Program-made: the position numbers and the translations under genes | The notes under the pieces: generated by a model | The model's database searches: none | Told to the model about the DNA's origin: nothing | Seen by the model: the letters and a program-made list of their open reading frames with translations, nothing else | Assembly (NCBI RefSeq): GCF_037975245.1 | Contig: NC_092575.1 | Location: 12,327,001 to 12,391,000, forward strand | Origin: Apostichopus japonicus | Taxonomy: Eukaryota; Echinodermata; Holothuroidea; Aspidochirotida; Stichopodidae | Reading direction: 5' to 3' | Length of the DNA: 64,000 nucleotides | Shown: piece by piece, positions 57,661-64,000 of the stretch | Layout of the letters: each line of letters begins with the position of its first letter | Position numbering within the stretch: the stretch's first letter is position 1

Positions 57661-60600
57661 TAGTATGTATTTAGTATTTAGACGCCAAATTGTGGATGTC
57701 TTCTTTTATAAGCTACCGTATCTCCCACCAACCAGCCTATCAGATAACATGTGCGTTACGCCTCATACGAATAGGAGGCTTTTGGCAATTGGTAATGAGG
57801 TAATGGGCATCCTTAGAATCTAAAACTGAAAGCGAGGACAAAATTGCATTGGCTTCAACGTGTCGCTCGGAAGTCTTACTTTGCGGGCAAAAAAGGTGTA
57901 CGTACTCTTTGTAGTACAGCGGTTATATTGGAGATTTTCCGTCGTATTTATTTCAGGTTGGATGTAGTTTCGTTGAGACCAGGCAGCGTTTATGAAACTC
58001 AACAGTTCGTCTCGTTAGATTTTTACTATGACCAGTGCGAAATAATTGTGTAAAACGTTCTTAGTTTGGATCGGCTATTGATCTCAATTTGATCAGTCTC
58101 TTCCACCAGTTTCAGCATAGCTAGGCCTTAAAAGAAACGTTCGACTTTCGTCACGTTTATGATTATGGGACAACTTGAACTTAACCTGTGTAAAATAGGA
58201 TTCGTTCACACAACTACGTGAAGAATAACAGTCAGAATATCAATATTCTTAGGATCTCCTTAATGATTTCTTACGGTAATTTTCCTACTGGCTATCAGTC
58301 ATAATTTGCAAAGTATAGAACAATTTGTTCAACAAGTTTGCTGTTGTTGCTGCTAGGACTTTGGAAAATAGATGCTCTTACAACCTCAGATTTTCATTGC
58401 GTAAAAGATCGTTTTGATTTAGGCAGTGTAATGGAGTAATAGCGATATTTTTTCGCGCATCAATCTGCAGCTAAAAGACATGATAAATAATTGGGAAAAT
58501 TTACGCAGTCGCTCTAATCGAGGAGCAGTTCAAAGTAGCAGTGAGGTACTGCATAGGCTTATGACTCACGCAATCCTAGTTACTGTATAGTATATGCCTA
58601 GTTAAATAGAAGAGCCCTAATATAACAGAAGCCAAGCTTTCTTCGTAGGTATTTTAACAGATGTTGTAGGCCTATGTTTAATTGTTTGAGACACTTCAGT
58701 GGGCGGGTGGGCGGCCTAGCTGCTTATTTATGGTTCTGCGTCATGTTTCACTTTGTTCATACTTTTGGTGGGAAAAGGTTAAATTTCATATTGCACAGGA
58801 ACATACTTTTCCAATGTGCAATTACGTAGCACCATGCATCTGCCTAAGTGTCTAATCTTTCTTCACAGAAATTATTGATGTTGCAGACTCGAACAACAGT
58901 CATATGCCTAAATTTGAATTTTTAGTCACGGTCGCCAAGTAGCGAGTACTTTAAAAAAAAATTGTCGAAGCCTGAAAACCATGAAAACATGATTGTAAAA
59001 TCATGGCTACTTTTCATAATGGTAGATGGATTTGCCATATTGAGTAAAAAAGAATCATGCTACTTGGCCGGAAGGTCAAATCTCCTATAGGTCACCAGAG
59101 GTCAAACTCTGAAAAACCTTTTATACATGATATCTAACGGTGGAAATCGTGGATACCTCTAATACTTTGGTGTGTGGATTCATAATATTGAGTACAAGAC
59201 CACTATTGTTTTTGGTGGAGGTGTGTATAGCCACACTGACCTGTGTTTATCATGCCATTATGTTATTGTATCAAAATGGTGGTTCGGGCCATGTCTATTG
59301 TAACAGCTAGTTCTGGTTATACTAACATCCAGAAGTCTAGTGCACTGAAGTCATCGAAACCTCAATGCATTTTGCATTCTGGTTAGTAATACTCGTCGGT
59401 ATGCATATGATTATATTTTCACCGAACGCACAAAGAAGTTTAATCTTCTTTATTGTCCATGCATGACGTATATATGATATCGGAGGGGTGGATCCAAGTG
59501 GTTTACAAAGGGGGAAGTCGATTTCCATGTAGGGGATCTGTGGGTCCTCCTCCAGAAAAAAAAATATCATTTTTGACGTGAAATGTTGAATTCTATGGTG
59601 TTTAATTAGGTACACACGCAAGGTTATGCTAATAACTATTTTGGGGGGGGGGGGTGGAATACGGGAGATGGGGGAGGGGAATACACCCCACATTCCCCGT
59701 ATCAGCCCCTGCCTAGAGTGTGACAAAAGTCTTTCACATCACCTTGTACATGGGCTTTAAGTGTCAATGTCTCATATGAAGACCTTTGATGATCACAGCT
59801 TAGAATACACTACTTATTTTCTAGTGGATCTCACTCCGGTCCATTCAGAATCATGCATGATTAAGCGTGCCATTAAAACCGTTTTTCTTCTGATGTAAAC
59901 GTAACTATCTGGCCACGTTATTCATGAATGGCAGAGAAATAAAAGTTTGACTCGAGCAGAACAGCGGAGAGTTTTTTTGAGGATAGGGGAGAAGGGGGTG
60001 GGGGTGGGGGTCATGTGCTAACTTGCATCCTTCATGTTGGTACAACGAAAACAACATATGCACGGAATTCATCCGCCCAAATTAAGTTCTTCCGCCACGG
60101 TTTTATCCTCAAAGACTTAACCTTCTAAGGCAGGCCCATCTCTCTACCTTAGTTGATCCTGGTCAATAAAACTAGATCAAACAGATCCAGTCTCATTGAA
60201 ATAGTTTCCTTCATTTTGTTTATGAGTGGGTATGTGGGGAAGGGGGTTCACTGAGGGGAATTCACTGAGGGGTAGAACACTATCGGCAGATTTTTGCAAG
60301 GGGGGGGGGGTTGAACTGGTCGATATAACTGGATGACAAATAGCCAAAAAGAATGACACAAAACGACTCAGTTTTGTAATTATCTACTTGAGATCTATTT
60401 CATAATAAGAAGGCGATATAAAAAAGAAGACATTATGTAGGGTAGAACGAAAAAGAAACAAGTCAAAGTGACCAAGTTTTATTTGCTAGTTGCATATTAT
60501 GATTAAATGGTATAATTTAAGTATCCTATATAGTATACGGGCTCAAAGTTCAACAGATACAAGATCATGGTCTTATCGAGGTAAAATCACGCATTAATAT

Positions 60601-60703
60601 TTATAATTCGAACTGTAAGCGTATAACTCCTGCATGTAAATATCTCCTCCCATAGTGTTGTGTACATAGCCCATGTTATTACATGATTTTTAGTTGTTGA
60701 ATA

Positions 60704-60705
<2 letters not shown>
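57661..60705. other. no gene seen; repeat scraps
   Basis: A diverged copy of the DR1-type unit at 59040-59230 (GGTCACCAGAGGTCAAACTC, ACCACTATTGTTTTTGGTGG) and GC-ended MITE scraps near 59480-59715 and 60230-60310. No recognisable exon. Confidence 0.4.

Positions 60706-60706
<1 letters not shown>

Positions 60707-60765
<59 letters not shown>
60707..60765. repeat. (TA)n microsatellite
   Basis: About 59 bp of TA followed by AAGAGATA variants. Confidence 0.95.
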
Positions 60766-60767
<2 letters not shown>

Positions 60768-61231
60768 ATTAAAGAGATATAAGATATGTAAGAGATAAGA
60801 TAAGATATATATATGAGATTAAATAGTAAAGTCCTGCACTTTGCAGTAGAGTTATATACGTAGTTAAAATATGCATTATTGGTCTTAGGTTAAAAAAAAA
60901 GTTCTTCATTTTTATTATCCTTTCATCATACAGTCTAAATCATTTTGATCAACATCCAAACCTTGTTTCCCATTCAGCTCCAAGTTTCACCACAAGGTTA
61001 GTTCATGTTGAATCCTTGACTAATGCCGATATTTTGTTGAAACTGGCTACGTATAAGGCACAATTTGGTGAACTTGCACTCTGTTCTTCATTCGAACAAT
61101 ACGTTTTGACTGATGGAATGACAATAGACTTTATACTTCGTATTATTGTCTCAATAGAGAATACTAATTTGTTATACATATATTTACACTGATAAAACAT
61201 CCAGGGTGCATGCATCTACGACGTCTGCTAT
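60766..61231. other. probable 3' flank or UTR of the SLC13 gene
   Basis: Minus-sense region following the SLC13 stop codon. TTTATT near 60910 gives AATAAA on the minus strand, a possible poly(A) signal about 320 bp past the stop. Confidence 0.35.
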
Positions 61232-63794
61232 TCAGACGCCACACTTGTCATCCGGTGCCCACGAAGGATAGGTGAAAACGTCATACACAACTTGTCCCAT
61301 AGAATTGATGAGAAGGTTCGCCATCAGAATGCCGACCACATTGAGCAAAGCTCCGGCTTTAACCTATTTCGATGAGATAATAATAGCTATTATTCTTGAC
61401 TTAATCAAACATTGACATTAAAGCAGCAATTTAAGACGATTTCGATAGCTATTTTAGATGAGAGTTTGTTCGTGTTCGAAATTGTTAAAATCATATGGAA
61501 GTGCTAATTGATTGCGAGAAATTTTAAATTCAAACGAGTACACATGTAGTAAACATGTGGGTAGCCTAACCGATATGAATAAACCTAAACCAACATGTAC
61601 ACTGACTATAATCAGCATAACGAATAGCTTACCATGTCAGGAATCGAAACCATTAGAAGAATTTGTTGTGTTTAGCTGCATGCTACATGTAGGTAGCCTA
61701 ACCGATATGAATAAACCTAAAACCAACATGTACATTGACTATAATTAGTATAATGAATAGCTTACCATGTCAGGAATCGAAACAGTTTCAAATGAGAAGA
61801 CGATCGCATTTGGTGGTGTGGCTGCAGGTAGCATGTAGGCATAGGTGCAGGCGAGTGTAACTGGTATCATCAGGTACAGGGGGTTGACACAAAGACTTTC
61901 AGCCTAGAAAGGAAAATATGATTAAAAAATCTTTTCTTTTTTCTACGCCTTCAATACATTACAGAGACTAGTGAAAACAAATTGATGAGATCTTAACATT
62001 GGGCGCCAAAATCCACGTCTTTTCATACTCATTTATATTGTATTTCATTCTGCATTTTTACTACATATTTTGTGTCATATATTACTGTTACATAGCGTTT
62101 AAGAGCACTTTTGTGGATTTTACGCTTTATAAAATAAATTATTATTTTTCAATATGCTTAGAATATGAGTACGAGTAAAAATTCATGAACTTGGTATGTG
62201 TCGAGTACAAGTGACGAGGTTAGAATAGGAGAACGACGGTATACGAACTCACTATAAGTCTGTATGAATCTATTTGAATTTAGGTACTCAGAACATTGTA
62301 ACACTCACCAGAGCTGCACAGATTGGAAGGAATATGGTAGTCGTGGCAACATTACTGGTAAATTCGGTGAAGATACATAGTACAATGGTCAGAATAAAGA
62401 CCAATGACCAAGAAGGAATTCCAGAGAGAGCACTGAATTTATCAGCCAACCAATCAGATAGTCCCGATTCCTAAACATAGAATGAACCATTGGAATAATA
62501 GTTGTTTTTTCGTTTTTAAGATTTCCTGCATATATTTTTCATACAATATACATTATGTTCATCCATGTCCACGTCTTTTGCATTTTGTTGTTTATATTTA
62601 TTTATTGATATTCATTTTACTCATTTATTTTGTCGATAAAACTCAAAATACTTTAAACGTCGAATTGAGAGTCATTTCATTGTATGGAATTTATATAAAC
62701 TTCAAATACAGTGGTAATACCATGCTTGCATCCCTCGTCGAAAGTAAAAAAAAAGTTCTATCGAATACCTCTGCCAAACTACAGTGTATCGTGTTTCGGT
62801 TACAATCAAAATGGCGCCCACCGGGACAATTTTCTAAATACGGTATTTTCAGGTTCTGCTCTACAATATGGGCCATATAGTTCTGCTCAATATAAACTAC
62901 GTTTGTTATATCATCATGAGGGCTTAAATGCATCACAAGAGAGGAGAGAAAGAGTGGTTTTAGCGTTAACATTTCTTTATCCAACTGCAGGCTTCAAAAT
63001 ATTGTCGATATGTGAATTCACACGACATGCCAGCAAATTCGTTGTAAATTCTTCAGGCATATGCTACATAGTTCGTGAATTCAATTGACATGCCAGCAAA
63101 TTCGTTGTAAATTCTTCAGGCATAGGCTACATAGTTCGTGAATTCAAATGACATGCCAGTAAGTTCGTTGTAAATTCTTCAGGCATATATATAGTTCGTA
63201 ACGAGCAAAATCCTTACATGTTCAGATTAGAAAATCCACTCTGTGCTCAATAGAAGTAACTTTAAGATATCGGTTTAGCTCAGTAGAGAAAACATTAAGA
63301 CATTTTAACATCAAGGCTTAAGAAATAAAGTGGTAAATGTTGCCTTAGAAATTACGACAAACTAGTTTTATTGGTGAAGGATTACGAACTGGGGTCTAGT
63401 GGGCGGGAGGGGTGGGGTAAAAGTGGGAAGGATAAGCAAGGTCTTAAAACGTGAGTGTACTAAGTCATTCGAATACTGCTTTTAGTGTCGCGGGCCCAGG
63501 CCGCCATCTATTTCGACATTAATTCGACAAATTCGCCATCTTATAAAGATTTAAATAACTGAGATGTCTTTACGTGACATTATGAATCTCTAACCGTTAT
63601 TGGTTTATGTCGTTTATGTCATTTTCATTACTAGATAATGCTGAAAGGTTTCCAAACTCGCCATATCAATACCTCACAGCCATTGGCCAAAGCAAATCCT
63701 CCTCCAAGCAGGAGAACAATATTCCAAGGGATCTTCAGTTGGGCTGTCTTCCATGTTAATAAGGGGTGCATTGGGCCTGGCTCTTCACCGGGAT
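61232..63794 (-). CDS. SLC13: SLC13 sodium-coupled carboxylate/sulfate transporter, C-terminal four exons (gene continues past the window)
   Basis: Coding exons on the minus strand: 63673-63794, 62309-62470, 61766-61903 and 61232-61363, all with GT-AG borders and consistent phases (the last three start in phase 0). Together they encode 183 residues. In order: LLTWKTAQLKIPWNIVLLLG followed by GGFALANGCE; ESGLSDWLADKF, then FTEFTSNVATTTIFLPIC; NPLYLMIPVTLACTYAYMLP and ATPPNAIVFSF; VKAGALLNVVGILMANLLIN and a tail TYPSWAPDDKCGV. The TSN-x-ATTT and ATPPNAI motifs form the second sodium/substrate hairpin region of the family. The protein would be a plasma-membrane symporter for di/tricarboxylates (or sulfate), normally 550-600 residues, so roughly the N-terminal two thirds lie right of base 64000. 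Which SLC13 member it is cannot be decided from the C-terminus. Confidence 0.95.
61551..61785. repeat. tandem duplication covering an SLC13 splice donor
   Basis: 61551-61655 and 61686-61785 are copies (GTAGCCTAACCGATATGAAT, CCAACATGTACA, GAATAGCTTACCATGTCAGG). Each contains the minus-strand exon end CGATTCCTGACATG and donor GTAAGC. The right copy is the donor of exon 61766-61903; the left is a spare donor about 135 bp into the intron. Confidence 0.85.
63024..63200. repeat. 63 bp minisatellite in SLC13 intron
   Basis: Three copies starting at 63024, 63087 and 63150, each GACATGCCAG followed by TTCGTTGTAAATTCTTCAGG and an ATAGTTCGTGAATTC link. The third is truncated. Confidence 0.95.
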
Positions 63795-64000
63795 CTGAGT
63801 TCGTAAATTTAAAGAAATGCAACATTGGAGAGAATTAAATCAATTAATACACTCCCCCACTACCCATTTGGAATCCCTCTCCTCCTCTCCCCTTCCCACC
63901 ATTCATGTTTCATCAAGTTCCTCCTCTTCCACCCTCTCCCTCCCATAAGACGAGCAATTCTTGGGAAAATTCTTGAGGCTTTGGGGTGAGTTGGATAACT

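Overview
This is a eukaryotic window: AT-rich and gene-poor, with GT-AG introns and very long (TA)n, (CAT)n and (GAT)n tracts. It holds broken non-LTR and Penelope-like retroelements, SINEs and foldback or MITE-like elements. I see no operons, Shine-Dalgarno sites or bacterial gene packing. The mix (C-type lectin with phase-1 exons, SLC13 transporter, CR1/RTE/Tx1 and Penelope relics, a CXC-tail high-copy gene family) fits a marine invertebrate. An echinoderm such as a sea cucumber is my guess and is not proven.

Only two host genes can be read with confidence, both on the minus strand. A six-exon secreted C-type lectin lies at 44214-47294; its splice phases all agree and it encodes 223 residues. 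The last four exons of an SLC13 sodium-coupled carboxylate/sulfate transporter lie at 61232-63794; the gene continues beyond the right edge. Weaker single-exon candidates are at 8240-8467 (+), 22283-22355 (+) and 49848-50184 (-). A frameshifted lectin exon at 54221-54362 is a relic paralogue of the lectin gene.

Layout: 0-9 kb holds dispersed repeats, a foldback family of palindromic 15-mers, an RTE-type LINE tail, a second LINE tail and a strong hairpin. 9-15 kb is mostly featureless apart from a tandem array carrying RFX X-box palindromes. 15-18 kb is a composite element with ~310 bp inverted arms rich in CAAGATGGCGGC, a TTAA-flanked MITE and a Tx1/L1-like reverse transcriptase relic. 18-24 kb has SINE-like pieces and little else. 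24-28 kb is a Penelope-like element with GIY-YIG endonuclease among (TA)n tracts and paired tRNA-like sequences.

The most notable structure is at 28861-39460. It is a 10,600 bp insertion that splits a CR1-like reverse transcriptase at its YADD box. It has matching CTGTAAAAAAA termini and a 4 bp target duplication (TACA). Inside are decayed exons of two unrelated genes (a CXC-tail protein and a SAMD3-like protein) and no transposase that I recognise. Downstream come the lectin gene, a ~900 bp CAT/GATCAT repeat, nested GC-rich MITEs, a tandem triplication, nuclear-receptor-like DR1 repeats and finally the SLC13 gene.

The real genes do not form a pathway. The window is mainly a record of transposition and local tandem duplication, and both have also shaped the two real genes (duplicated linker exons and acceptor in the lectin, a duplicated splice donor in SLC13).
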